From Bermanella sp040371755 (GTDB taxonomy: Bacteria; Pseudomonadota; Gammaproteobacteria; Pseudomonadales; Oceanobacteraceae), in contig NZ_BAABWE010000007.1 of the NCBI RefSeq assembly GCF_040371755.1, forward strand, positions 144,198 through 208,197: a DNA stretch of 64,000 nucleotides. The letters are read 5' to 3'. A program made the translations under genes and the position numbers. Under the pieces are notes generated by a model that was not told the origin of the DNA, did not search any database, and saw only the letters and a list, made by a program, of their open reading frames with translations. Positions 1-7,511 of this stretch are shown in pieces (the first letter of the stretch is position 1; each line of letters opens with the position of its first letter).

Positions 1-256
1 AAGTGCCAGTCATTTCAAATTGACGAACTACTGATGTGCCATAAAACGTAATTGAAGCGCCAATACGCGGAATGACCGCGTCGTATTTTGGCAGTTCGGC
101 CCCTTGATAACGCACAGCGGGTTTACTACTGGTGATGTCCATGTAGCAATGTAAGGTATCAATAACATCCACTTGATGACCTAGTGCCTCACCTGCCTCA
201 ACAAGGCGGCGAGTAGAATATAAATTAGGGCCGCGAGACAGAATAGCTATGCGCAT
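1..256 (-). CDS. rimK: RimK, ribosomal protein S6 modification (ATP-grasp ligase), 5' part only
   Basis: Only the N-terminal 85 codons are in the window; the gene runs off the left edge. The protein begins MRIAILSRGPNLYSTRRLVE and continues with DVIDTLHCYMDI, DAVIPRIGASITFYGT and VVRQFEMTGT, which match the N-terminal pre-ATP-grasp domain of RimK very closely. RimK adds glutamate residues to the C-terminus of ribosomal protein S6 in the cytoplasm. The ATG at 256-254 is preceded by AAGGAAA at a suitable distance on the minus strand. The catalytic ATP-grasp domain lies outside the window, so integrity cannot be judged. Nothing in the visible part looks broken. Confidence 0.9.
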   Translation of the reverse strand, partial: MRIAILSRGPNLYSTRRLVEAGEALGHQVDVIDTLHCYMDITSSKPAVRYQGAELPKYDAVIPRIGASITFYGTSVVRQFEMTGT

Positions 257-461
257 GTCGGTTTCCTTATAGGGAGAACGTGTATAAAATTCTGAACCCC
301 AAAGAAAGGCAGGGGGCAGTAAAAGAAGGCGGCAGTTTAGGAAGTGAGACTAAAAAATACAGCGATATATTTTTACCCAAAAGATAAAAATATTTAATCG
401 TATATTAATAGCCTGCATTCGGTTTATCTTTTACTTAAGCCTGATTCAAACATCACGGGTT

Positions 462-956
462 TTACAAGTTTGCTTGTTTAATTAACGCCGTTAAGTCATC
501 AATTTTTTGGTGTAAACGGGTTATTTCAATATCACTCTTTAAGCTGACCTCATAGTTTGCTGTTATTTCTAATCGGTCTTTCGCTGCTTGACGGTTTTGT
601 GACATCATAATGATCGGTGCCTGCAAAGCTGCTAAAGCGGATAATGCCAAGTTCAGTAAAATAAACGGATATGGATCAAAAGCATTTTCAGCCAATAAAA
701 ACCACGAATTTGCACTCATCCAACTTAGCATCAATAAGCCAAATAGACCAATAAAGGTCCAGGATCCGCCAAAGCTCGCCACTTTATCAGCCATTTTTTG
801 GCCAAAGCTAAGCTTTTCATGAAACGTTGTATTGATGTTCTCAGGGAGAGGCTCTTTGTTGGCAATGCTCTCAATGACTTTTTGTTCAATCCCACCTAGT
901 TGCTGAAAGGTTTGGCCAAACACGGCTTTAGCCAAGTTTTCAAAGTACTTTTTCAT
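462..956 (-). CDS. DUF1003 family membrane protein
   Basis: 164-aa protein with two hydrophobic segments at about residues 63-85 and 97-117, flanked by the typical DUF1003 wording: GGSWTFIGLFG before the first segment, then DPYPFILLNLALS and APIIMMSQNRQAAKDR. The N-terminal 60 residues are soluble and polar, and the C-terminal 40 residues (EITRLHQKIDDLTALI) look like a short coiled coil. The family is widespread and has no settled biochemical role. The start is supported by AAGGAA upstream of the ATG. It is monocistronic, between rimK and a small secreted protein. Family assignment is firm; function is unknown. Confidence 0.88.
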   Translation of the reverse strand: MKKYFENLAKAVFGQTFQQLGGIEQKVIESIANKEPLPENINTTFHEKLSFGQKMADKVASFGGSWTFIGLFGLLMLSWMSANSWFLLAENAFDPYPFILLNLALSALAALQAPIIMMSQNRQAAKDRLEITANYEVSLKSDIEITRLHQKIDDLTALIKQANL

Positions 957-1099
957 AATAATTCCTTGATGCTATTAGCAAAAATAACAACTTATAATTT
1001 TGTCCTGTCGATAAAATTAATTCGTTCGCTTTTTCAAGTATAGGCCCCTTTAATCTGTTTCTATAACCCAACGTAGTCAACTCAACAAAGGAAGCTTAA

Positions 1100-1321
1100 A
1101 TGAAAACATGGCTTTTAGTATTATCACTATTCAGCATCAGTGTATGGGCTGATGATATGGAAGAGCAAGACGTAGAAATGTCCGACCAGCAACGTTGTGA
1201 AGAATGGGCTGAAATAGACGGCATCGGCCAAGAAGACATGAAAGGCTACATTCAAGAATGCCTATCAAGTTTGAATTACGAATCTGGCACTGGCGATGAG
1301 AACACCGCCGACGTGCAATAA
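1100..1321 (+). CDS. Small acidic secreted protein, hypothetical
   Basis: 73 residues. The first 17 (MKTWLLVLSLFSISVWA) form a clear Sec signal peptide with an AxA-like cleavage site before DDMEEQD. The mature part is about 55 residues, strongly acidic, with two cysteines (QRCEEWAEIDG and IQECLSSL) that could form one disulfide in the periplasm. AGGAAG lies just upstream of the ATG. I recognise no family. The gene is convergent with the LysR gene, with only 7 bases between the stop codons, and its likely terminator sits inside the 3' end of that gene. A real small periplasmic protein seems more likely than a chance frame, because of the signal peptide and ribosome binding site. Confidence 0.65.
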   Translation: MKTWLLVLSLFSISVWADDMEEQDVEMSDQQRCEEWAEIDGIGQEDMKGYIQECLSSLNYESGTGDENTADVQ

Positions 1322-1328
1322 GAAAACG

Positions 1329-2204
1329 TCACTCCGGTAACAGGCTCGGAGCAATTTGCGAGCCTGTTTGCTTAAACAGCGCAATCACTTCCTCAATCAA
1401 TGCTTTTTTATCGTTATCCTGATGATAACAAGCAAACACATCTCGGTTCATTTCTGGTGCATCTTGCACCTTAAATAGCGTACCCTGCTCAATGTATGGT
1501 TCGGCTAGGGTTGCTGGTAAATACGCCGCACCACCGGCTTGAAGCATGTAATCTAATGCCACACGGGCTAAATTTGTATGCAGGCTAGGAGTTGGTAAAT
1601 GGTTACACGTTTTAGCGTGTTGCATGCTAAATAACGTGCCCCAATCTAGCATGATATAGCCCAGCTCTTGCAGGCCATTTGAATTTAAATTGTTTTGTGT
1701 CGCCACCAACTCAAGAGGCAGCTGCAGCACCTGAATGGTTTTAAGTTCCTCCACCTTTGGGGCATCAAACACCAAAGCCAAATCCAAGCTACGTTCCATT
1801 AACTGGCGAGCGACAATTGAATGGCTTAAAACCTCAGCACGAACGGCTAACTCAGGCTTAGAAATTTTTAACTCATATAAACTATTTTGTAACATTAAAT
1901 CCCATACATTAGGGCTGCCGCCTAAGGCCAGCTGTATAGATTGTTGGTGATGAATGGCTACCTCTTGAAAGGCTCGCTGCCATGTGGTCAGCACGGCCTC
2001 AGCATGGGGCAGTAATCGTTCACCGGCGGCGGTTAACTTTAGATTATTTCGTAAGCGACTAAAAAGCTCGACTCCCAAGCGTGACTCCAGTTGGCGAATG
2101 CGAGAACTAACTGCTGCTTGAGTTACATAAAGGTTTTCAGCGGCTTTGCCAAAGTGGCGAGTGTTGCACACTTCTATGAAGGTTTTGAGTAGGTCAGTGT
2201 CCAA
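1329..2204 (-). CDS. hdfR: LysR-family regulator, HdfR-like
   Basis: 291 aa, normal length for a LysR regulator. The N-terminal winged helix-turn-helix (MDTDLLKTFIEVCNTRHFGK, then AAENLYVTQAAVSSRIRQLE and LFSRLRNNLKLTAAGERLLP) is close to E. coli HdfR, and the C-terminal LysR substrate domain follows from about residue 90. In enterobacteria HdfR represses the flagellar master operon flhDC; whether it does so here is not shown. The strongest support for the name is synteny: hdfR is divergent from maoP (yifE) in E. coli, and the same divergent pair is present here. The 3' end of the coding sequence contains a 10-bp inverted repeat that may terminate the gene on the other strand. Confidence 0.82.
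   Translation of the reverse strand: MDTDLLKTFIEVCNTRHFGKAAENLYVTQAAVSSRIRQLESRLGVELFSRLRNNLKLTAAGERLLPHAEAVLTTWQRAFQEVAIHHQQSIQLALGGSPNVWDLMLQNSLYELKISKPELAVRAEVLSHSIVARQLMERSLDLALVFDAPKVEELKTIQVLQLPLELVATQNNLNSNGLQELGYIMLDWGTLFSMQHAKTCNHLPTPSLHTNLARVALDYMLQAGGAAYLPATLAEPYIEQGTLFKVQDAPEMNRDVFACYHQDNDKKALIEEVIALFKQTGSQIAPSLLPE
1339..1368 (+). terminator. Hairpin terminator embedded in hdfR 3' coding end
   Basis: AACAGGCTCG (1339-1348) and CGAGCCTGTT (1359-1368) form a perfect 10-bp stem with a 10-base loop, followed on the plus strand by a short T-rich stretch. It lies 18 bases after the stop of the small secreted protein and inside the coding sequence of hdfR. The weak T tract lowers confidence that it is an efficient intrinsic terminator. 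Confidence 0.55.
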
Positions 2205-2311
2205 TGGAGCCCCTAAAAAATTTTTTATGGTGAGGGTAAAATCATTTTGATTTACCGCTTTTTAGAGCATAGCGATAATCCCGTCAACTAAAATTGTCAG
2301 GTTAGGAGACT

Positions 2312-2662
2312 ATGGAACAATACGGTTCTTTTCGTGCAGCCAAACGCTACTTTGATGATGTGAACTTCCCATATGGCTTTAAACAGTCAGGTGACTTCAC
2401 TCGAACTCAGGCAGAAATCTTAGAATTATGCGGTGCCACCCTATATGCCCTAGAGCAAAACAAACAAGAACCACTAGATGACGTGCAGCAACGCTTCATT
2501 AGTGTTTGCCGAGGAGACATACCCGCTGAATCGGAAATAGAAAAGGCTTGGGTAAGCTACCGTGAAGCGCTCATCCGCAAAGGTAAAACATTTAACCTAT
2601 TTACCTCATACGTTGCAGATGACGATGACTACGACAACAGCGACGATGACTTAGACGATTAA
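2312..2662 (+). CDS. maoP: MaoP (DUF413), macrodomain Ori organisation protein
   Basis: 116 aa. Recognisable DUF413 signatures are KRYFDDVNFPYGFKQSGDFT, EQNKQEPLDDVQQRFISVCR and EIEKAWVSYREAL, ending in a very acidic tail (DDDDYDNSDDDLDD) as in the E. coli protein formerly called YifE. In E. coli MaoP acts with a nearby short DNA site, maoS, to organise the Ori macrodomain of the chromosome. The divergent neighbour is hdfR, as in E. coli, so this is conserved gene order. TAGGAGA precedes the ATG, and an intrinsic terminator follows immediately. A maoS-like site would be expected near here; I cannot confirm one by eye. Confidence 0.85.
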   Translation: MEQYGSFRAAKRYFDDVNFPYGFKQSGDFTRTQAEILELCGATLYALEQNKQEPLDDVQQRFISVCRGDIPAESEIEKAWVSYREALIRKGKTFNLFTSYVADDDDYDNSDDDLDD

Positions 2663-2663
2663 A

Positions 2664-2686
2664 CGGGGGCTTATGCCCCTTTTTTA
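2664..2686 (+). terminator. Intrinsic terminator of maoP
   Basis: GGGGC (2666-2670), loop TTAT, GCCCC (2675-2679), then a run of T. It sits two bases after the maoP stop codon and overlaps the stop codon of the convergent rhodanese gene. Confidence 0.85.
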
Positions 2687-2995
2687 TTGCGGTGCAAAAC
2701 GATTCGCATTTTTTAGGGTACGTACGTTTTCCACATTTTTATAGCCAAGGGCCTCTAATGCAACCTTGGCTTTTTCTGCACGTCCGCCGCTTTTACAATA
2801 CACCTTAATTTTTTGGTCTTTATTCTTTAAAAGCACCGCAGCTTTTTCATTAATTTCGGTATGAGGAATATGCACGGCACCATAAGCGTGGCCTGCGTCA
2901 AACTCCTCTTGGCTACGCACATCCAATAACAGAAGTTGAGCAAAACTTAAGCTGCTGAACAATAGCAGGGCAATAGTGCTGGTAATGAACTTCAT
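2684..2995 (-). CDS. Periplasmic rhodanese-domain protein (PspE-like)
   Basis: 103 aa from the ATG at 2995, chosen because AAGGAG lies upstream and the product then begins with a signal peptide (MKFITSTIALLLFSSLSFA). A longer frame reaching 3064 adds residues with no ribosome binding site. The mature part is a single rhodanese fold: LDVRSQEEFDAGHAYGAVHI, then VYCKSGGRAEKAKVALEALG. The cysteine of CKSGGRA is the expected sulfur-carrying residue, and the loop is of the single-domain GlpE/PspE type. It would act as a small periplasmic sulfurtransferase; the physiological acceptor is unknown. It is monocistronic and convergent with maoP. Confidence 0.82.
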   Translation of the reverse strand: MKFITSTIALLLFSSLSFAQLLLLDVRSQEEFDAGHAYGAVHIPHTEINEKAAVLLKNKDQKIKVYCKSGGRAEKAKVALEALGYKNVENVRTLKNANRFAPQ

Positions 2996-3064
2996 GGAGA
3001 GACTCCTTTGTTTAGATTTATCTAATATAAATGAGGTTTTATGGGTTAGCAATATTGAGGTCAC

Positions 3065-3201
3065 ATCAAATGTGTTTCTAAGATTATATAATGATGTTCA
3101 CTTAATATTTACAAATATATTTTAATTAGGCAAAGTGGGTCAGCTAGGAAAAAGCAAAAACGTTTATCAAGTGAAAATCTAATGCAGAAAGGAATTCAGC
3201 A
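3065..3201 (+). promoter_or_regulatory. Upstream region of the cas operon
   Basis: An AT-rich gap holds the start signals of the cas operon. A perfect TATAAT lies at 3087-3092, but I see no convincing -35 hexamer at 16-18 bases, so the promoter call is tentative. AAAGGA (3188-3193) lies 8 bases before the GTG of cas1 and decides that start. The same gap must also carry the promoter of the divergent rhodanese gene. Confidence 0.35.
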
Positions 3202-4170
3202 GTGGAAAGCCTACCTTCTGGTGACTTAAAAGCCATATTACACTCCCATCGTGCAAACTTATATTACCTAGAATATTGTCGAGTCATGCAAAAAGATGGC
3301 CGTGTTCTGTACTTAACCGAAGCTAAAAAAGAAAACCTTTACTACAACATCCCCATCGCGAACACCACCGTCATATTACTGGGTACAGGCACATCTATCA
3401 CGCAAGCGGCCATGCGCATGCTTGCCCAAGCAGGTGTGCTGGTGGGTTTTTGTGGTGGCGGTGGTACACCATTACTAATGGCAACCGAAATAGAATGGAT
3501 GACACCTCAAAGTGAATATCGCCCTACAGAATATTTGCAAGGCTGGTTAAGTTTTTGGTTTGATGATGAAAAACGCTTTGCGGCAGGTTTGCGTATTCAA
3601 CACATGCGAATAGAGTATTTGAAAAATGTATGGTCAAAAGATCGAGAAATAAAAAACGAAGGCATTGACCTTGAAAGTAAAATGCTTCAAAGCGCACTGG
3701 AGCGCTATCAAGCACGGCTCGATCAATCTACAAAACATGCTGAATTGCTGCTCATAGAGGCAGAATTAACCAAATCACTTTATAAACACATAGCGAAAAG
3801 TATCAGCTTTGGCGATTTCAAACGGGAACGAGAAGGCACCGACAAAGCTAACGCGTTTTTAAATCATGGTAATTACCTTGCCTACGGACTAGCGGCCACC
3901 ACACTATGGGTGCTTGGTATTCCCCATGGGTTTGCCGTTATACATGGTAAAACAAGAAGAGGAGCGCTAGTTTTTGATGTCGCTGACTTAATAAAAGACG
4001 CCATAATACTACCTTGGGCTTTCATATGCGCAAAAGAAAATGCCACTGAGCAAGCATTTAGGCAGCAGTGCTTGCAAGCTTTTACCGACCATAAATCTCT
4101 CGAATACATGTTCAATCAAGTGAAACATATCGCCTTAAATGGGCATGAAGCAAAAGAGCCTCCGTTATGA
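3202..4170 (+). CDS. cas1: Cas1, type I-F spacer-acquisition integrase
   Basis: 322 aa, close to the usual length of I-F Cas1. Cas1 with the Cas2 part of the next gene inserts new spacers at the leader end of the array. The metal-binding residues can be placed: E186 in LLIEAELTKSLYKHIAK, H248 in FAVIHGKTRRG, and D259/D262 in FDVADLIKD. The 11- and 14-residue spacing from His to the two Asp equals that in Pseudomonas aeruginosa Cas1. It starts at GTG 3202 behind AAAGGA. It overlaps cas2-3 by four bases (ATGA), showing translational coupling. It is the first gene of a six-gene operon. Confidence 0.95.
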   Translation: MESLPSGDLKAILHSHRANLYYLEYCRVMQKDGRVLYLTEAKKENLYYNIPIANTTVILLGTGTSITQAAMRMLAQAGVLVGFCGGGGTPLLMATEIEWMTPQSEYRPTEYLQGWLSFWFDDEKRFAAGLRIQHMRIEYLKNVWSKDREIKNEGIDLESKMLQSALERYQARLDQSTKHAELLLIEAELTKSLYKHIAKSISFGDFKREREGTDKANAFLNHGNYLAYGLAATTLWVLGIPHGFAVIHGKTRRGALVFDVADLIKDAIILPWAFICAKENATEQAFRQQCLQAFTDHKSLEYMFNQVKHIALNGHEAKEPPL

Positions 4171-7100
4171 TGGTCACTTTTGTTTCCCTGTGTGAAAAAA
4201 ATGCACTCAAAAAAACACGTCGAATACTAGACGCGTATGCCGACCGCATAGGTGACAACACATGGCAAACCCTCATTACACAAGAGGGGTTACTAACAGT
4301 AAAAAAACTATTAAGAAAAACAGCCAGTCGCAGCACCGCAGTAAGCTGCCACTGGATACGTTCGCGTTCACGCAGTGACCTGATTTGGGTAGTGGGAAAA
4401 AGAGATAGATTTGATGAGGTAGGACGGGTGGCGGTGAATTTTACATCTAGTGATGTTGAGATTTTTCAAGATAAAACCAAATGGATGTCGGTGAAGCTAA
4501 TTCAATATGCCGCAGCAATTGCAGGGTTGTTTCACGATTTTGGAAAGGCCAACAAGTTGTTTCAAGATAAGATAAATCCAGATGTTAAAACTTCTACATT
4601 TGAGCCATATCGACATGAGTGGATTTCATTGCGTTTGTTTCAAGCGTTTGTTGGAAAACAAACGGATAGTGAATGGTTAGATACGCTAACAGATATTAAC
4701 CCGAGGGCTATCGCATCGTGCTTTAGAGATGGTGTGGATGGTAATTTTAACCAAGAAAATCATCCACTTTTGATTGAGAATTTAGCGCCTATCGCTCGCT
4801 TGGTGGCATGGATAATTGTGTCGCATCATCGTCTGCCAATACTTCCTGCATGGGATAAAAACCTTAACCAGAGCGCTAGCTTCAAAGATATCGACGAATG
4901 GCTAGGCACAAATTTTAGTGCTGTTTGGAACTCGTATCGGTGCCACGATATTGACCAGATTGAGCGTGTAGAAGAAAACTGGAGTTTCGGTGAGCAGGCT
5001 TTGCCGTATTTCAGTTCCCATTGGCGTGCTAAAGCGTGCAATTTAGCGTCTGAGGCGAAACAAGAGCTATCAGCTTGGTTAGTGACAGCCGATCAAGATT
5101 TGATAAATGGCTGTCTTTTTACGAGCCATTTGGCACGACTGAGCATGATGCTGGCGGACCATTACTATTCAGCTAGACCAAATGTGACGCAAAAGTGGCG
5201 AGGTCTCAACTATAAGGTTTATGCAAATTCTGACCGCGAAACCAAGCAGTTAAAGCAGCAGTTGGATGAACACCTGATTGGCGTCGCTCATCATGCTGAG
5301 CGCATTGTTAAAAAGTTGCCGACGCTAAAAAGTAGTCTGCCATCACTGGATGAAAGCGAACTATTAAACAATGCAGTACCCAAAAAATTTAAGGATAACT
5401 TTGGTTGGCAGGATAAGGCAGTCAAAGAGACAGAAGCTATAGCTTCGCTGACTGAGAGGCAAGGATTTTTCGGCATAAATATGGCTTCTACTGGCAAAGG
5501 AAAAACCATTGCGAATGCCAAAATAATGTATGCACTGGGCCAGGTATCAGGGGGGGGACGTTTTTGTGTAGCACTTGGCCTTAGAGCTTTAACTCTTCAA
5601 ACAGGGCGGGAGTTTCGTACTAGTTTGGATCTTTCGGAAGAGCAATTGGCAATCCTTGTCGGCGGCGCTGCTGTTACTCAGTTATTCGAGAATGCACAGA
5701 GCAATCAAGTGCTAGAAAAGGAAATCGAAGAAGGCGGCAGCGAATCTGGGCAAGAGATCTTACAGGACGATTTATTCGTCCATTATTCAGGCGCATTGAA
5801 AGAGCATAGTTTGAGCGAGTGGGTAGAGAAAGATCATCGACTACAAAAATTGTTATGTGCACCGGTATTGGTCAGTACGATTGATCACCTGATGCCCGCG
5901 ACGGAAGGAACGAAAGGTGGTAGGCAAATAGGCCCTATGCTGCGTTTACTGACAAGTGACTTGGTGCTAGATGAACCGGACGACTTTGGCTTGGAAGACC
6001 TCCCCGCTTTGTGTCGGCTAGTGCACTGGGCAGGTATGTTGGGTAGCCGCGTATTGCTTTCAACAGCAACGATGCCTCCTGCGTTGGCGTATGCCTTGTT
6101 TCATTCATATAAAGCAGGCTGGGAGCAATACGCAAAGGACAATATAGATGCATGGAATGGGGAGGTTTGCTGCGCGTGGTTTGATGAGTTTACGTCTGAT
6201 TCGTTAAGTGCCGGTGAGTTTAGAAGTTTTAAAGCGCGACATGAAAAATTTGTTGCCAGTCGACTAAACGTCTTGGCAAAAAATACCAAGCCTAAGCGCT
6301 TGGCAGATATCGTAACGGTATCGAACGATGGTGAGTCGCTAATCGAATCCGTGGCGGCAACTTGCTATGCAGGCTTGCAACAGCTTCACCAGTATCATCA
6401 TGTTCATCGAGGTGATGTTCGTGTTTCCGTTGGTTTAATTCGCATGGCGAATATCAACCCGTTGGTTTCAGTAGCAAAAGCCTTGCTAAGAAAACCCTCG
6501 CCAATAGAAACCCGGATTCATTTTTGTGTCTATCACAGTCGTTTTCCGTTGGCAGTTCGTTCGCATATCGAAAACCGTCTCGATGCGGTGTTGTCGAGAA
6601 AAGATGAGTCGTTATTTTGGGAGCGTAAAGAAATTACGGACGTATTAGCGCGTCATCCCGAGGTGAAGAATCACATTTTCGTGGTATTGGCGTCGCCTGT
6701 GGCAGAAGTGGGGCGCGATCATGATTATGACTGGGCGATAGTGGAGCCGAGTTCAATCCGGTCAATGATCCAGTTGGCAGGGAGAATACTACGCCACAGA
6801 GAGCGTGATCAGCCTCTTTTGCATCCGAATATCTTGCTGCTGAATAAGAACTATAAAGCGCTAGAAGGTAAGGATATTTGTTTTGAGCGGCCAGGTTTTG
6901 AGACAAAAGCTTTGTGCATGACAAAGCATGATCTATACGATATTTTGCCAAAAGCGTTATACCAAACCATTGACGCAAGCCCGCGTATTCAAATGCCTTT
7001 GGGTATTGAGAAAATGATAGCAAAAGCGAAACCTGAAAACTTGAATGAGCTTGAGCATATAGCGTTGATGCAACAACTATTTCTGAATGAAAAAAGCGCC

Positions 7101-7511
7101 AAAGCGTGGTGGAAACATCAGTCTTTTTGGTGTGGTGAAGTTCAGCGACAGCAGCCTTTTAGAAGGTCAGAAAAAGATGAAGCGTATTACTTATATGTAG
7201 AAGATGAATACAAAGGTCCGAAATGGCATTGGTTAGATGAAAGTGTTTTTCCACCAAAACTGGGAGATGTTTCAAGTACAGGAATATCGATCAAGGAATT
7301 GAATACGCTGGATGTTGCTGAGGGTTGCGGATTCTGGTTTGAACTTAATGCATTGTCAGTTTATTCCCAGCTGGCTGAGGGTTTTGATATGAGTTTAACG
7401 GAAGTAAGTAGGCGATTTGGCGAAGTGAGAGTGACGATGTATAAGGGGGAGAAGTCTTCTGAATACCAGCATCACGCCGAATTAGGATTATTTCAGGAGG
7501 TAGACGAGTGA
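4167..7511 (+). CDS. cas3: Cas2-3 fusion, type I-F nuclease-helicase
   Basis: 1114 aa, typical of the I-F fusion. Residues 1-100 are the Cas2 part (MMVTFVSLCEKNALKKTRRI; VAVNFTSSDVEIF). An HD nuclease motif follows (LFHDFGKANKLFQDKI, with H123/D124). The superfamily 2 helicase has its Walker A-like motif at about 440-447 (ASTGKGKT), a DEPD box at 602-605 and STAT at 632-635. It degrades DNA bound by the Csy complex and, through its Cas2 domain with Cas1, takes part in spacer acquisition. ATGs at 4167 and 4170 are both possible; the former overlaps cas1. The next gene's ribosome binding site (AGGAGGT) lies inside its 3' end. All catalytic motifs are present. Confidence 0.95.
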   Translation: MMVTFVSLCEKNALKKTRRILDAYADRIGDNTWQTLITQEGLLTVKKLLRKTASRSTAVSCHWIRSRSRSDLIWVVGKRDRFDEVGRVAVNFTSSDVEIFQDKTKWMSVKLIQYAAAIAGLFHDFGKANKLFQDKINPDVKTSTFEPYRHEWISLRLFQAFVGKQTDSEWLDTLTDINPRAIASCFRDGVDGNFNQENHPLLIENLAPIARLVAWIIVSHHRLPILPAWDKNLNQSASFKDIDEWLGTNFSAVWNSYRCHDIDQIERVEENWSFGEQALPYFSSHWRAKACNLASEAKQELSAWLVTADQDLINGCLFTSHLARLSMMLADHYYSARPNVTQKWRGLNYKVYANSDRETKQLKQQLDEHLIGVAHHAERIVKKLPTLKSSLPSLDESELLNNAVPKKFKDNFGWQDKAVKETEAIASLTERQGFFGINMASTGKGKTIANAKIMYALGQVSGGGRFCVALGLRALTLQTGREFRTSLDLSEEQLAILVGGAAVTQLFENAQSNQVLEKEIEEGGSESGQEILQDDLFVHYSGALKEHSLSEWVEKDHRLQKLLCAPVLVSTIDHLMPATEGTKGGRQIGPMLRLLTSDLVLDEPDDFGLEDLPALCRLVHWAGMLGSRVLLSTATMPPALAYALFHSYKAGWEQYAKDNIDAWNGEVCCAWFDEFTSDSLSAGEFRSFKARHEKFVASRLNVLAKNTKPKRLADIVTVSNDGESLIESVAATCYAGLQQLHQYHHVHRGDVRVSVGLIRMANINPLVSVAKALLRKPSPIETRIHFCVYHSRFPLAVRSHIENRLDAVLSRKDESLFWERKEITDVLARHPEVKNHIFVVLASPVAEVGRDHDYDWAIVEPSSIRSMIQLAGRILRHRERDQPLLHPNILLLNKNYKALEGKDICFERPGFETKALCMTKHDLYDILPKALYQTIDASPRIQMPLGIEKMIAKAKPENLNELEHIALMQQLFLNEKSAKAWWKHQSFWCGEVQRQQPFRRSEKDEAYYLYVEDEYKGPKWHWLDESVFPPKLGDVSSTGISIKELNTLDVAEGCGFWFELNALSVYSQLAEGFDMSLTEVSRRFGEVRVTMYKGEKSSEYQHHAELGLFQEVDE

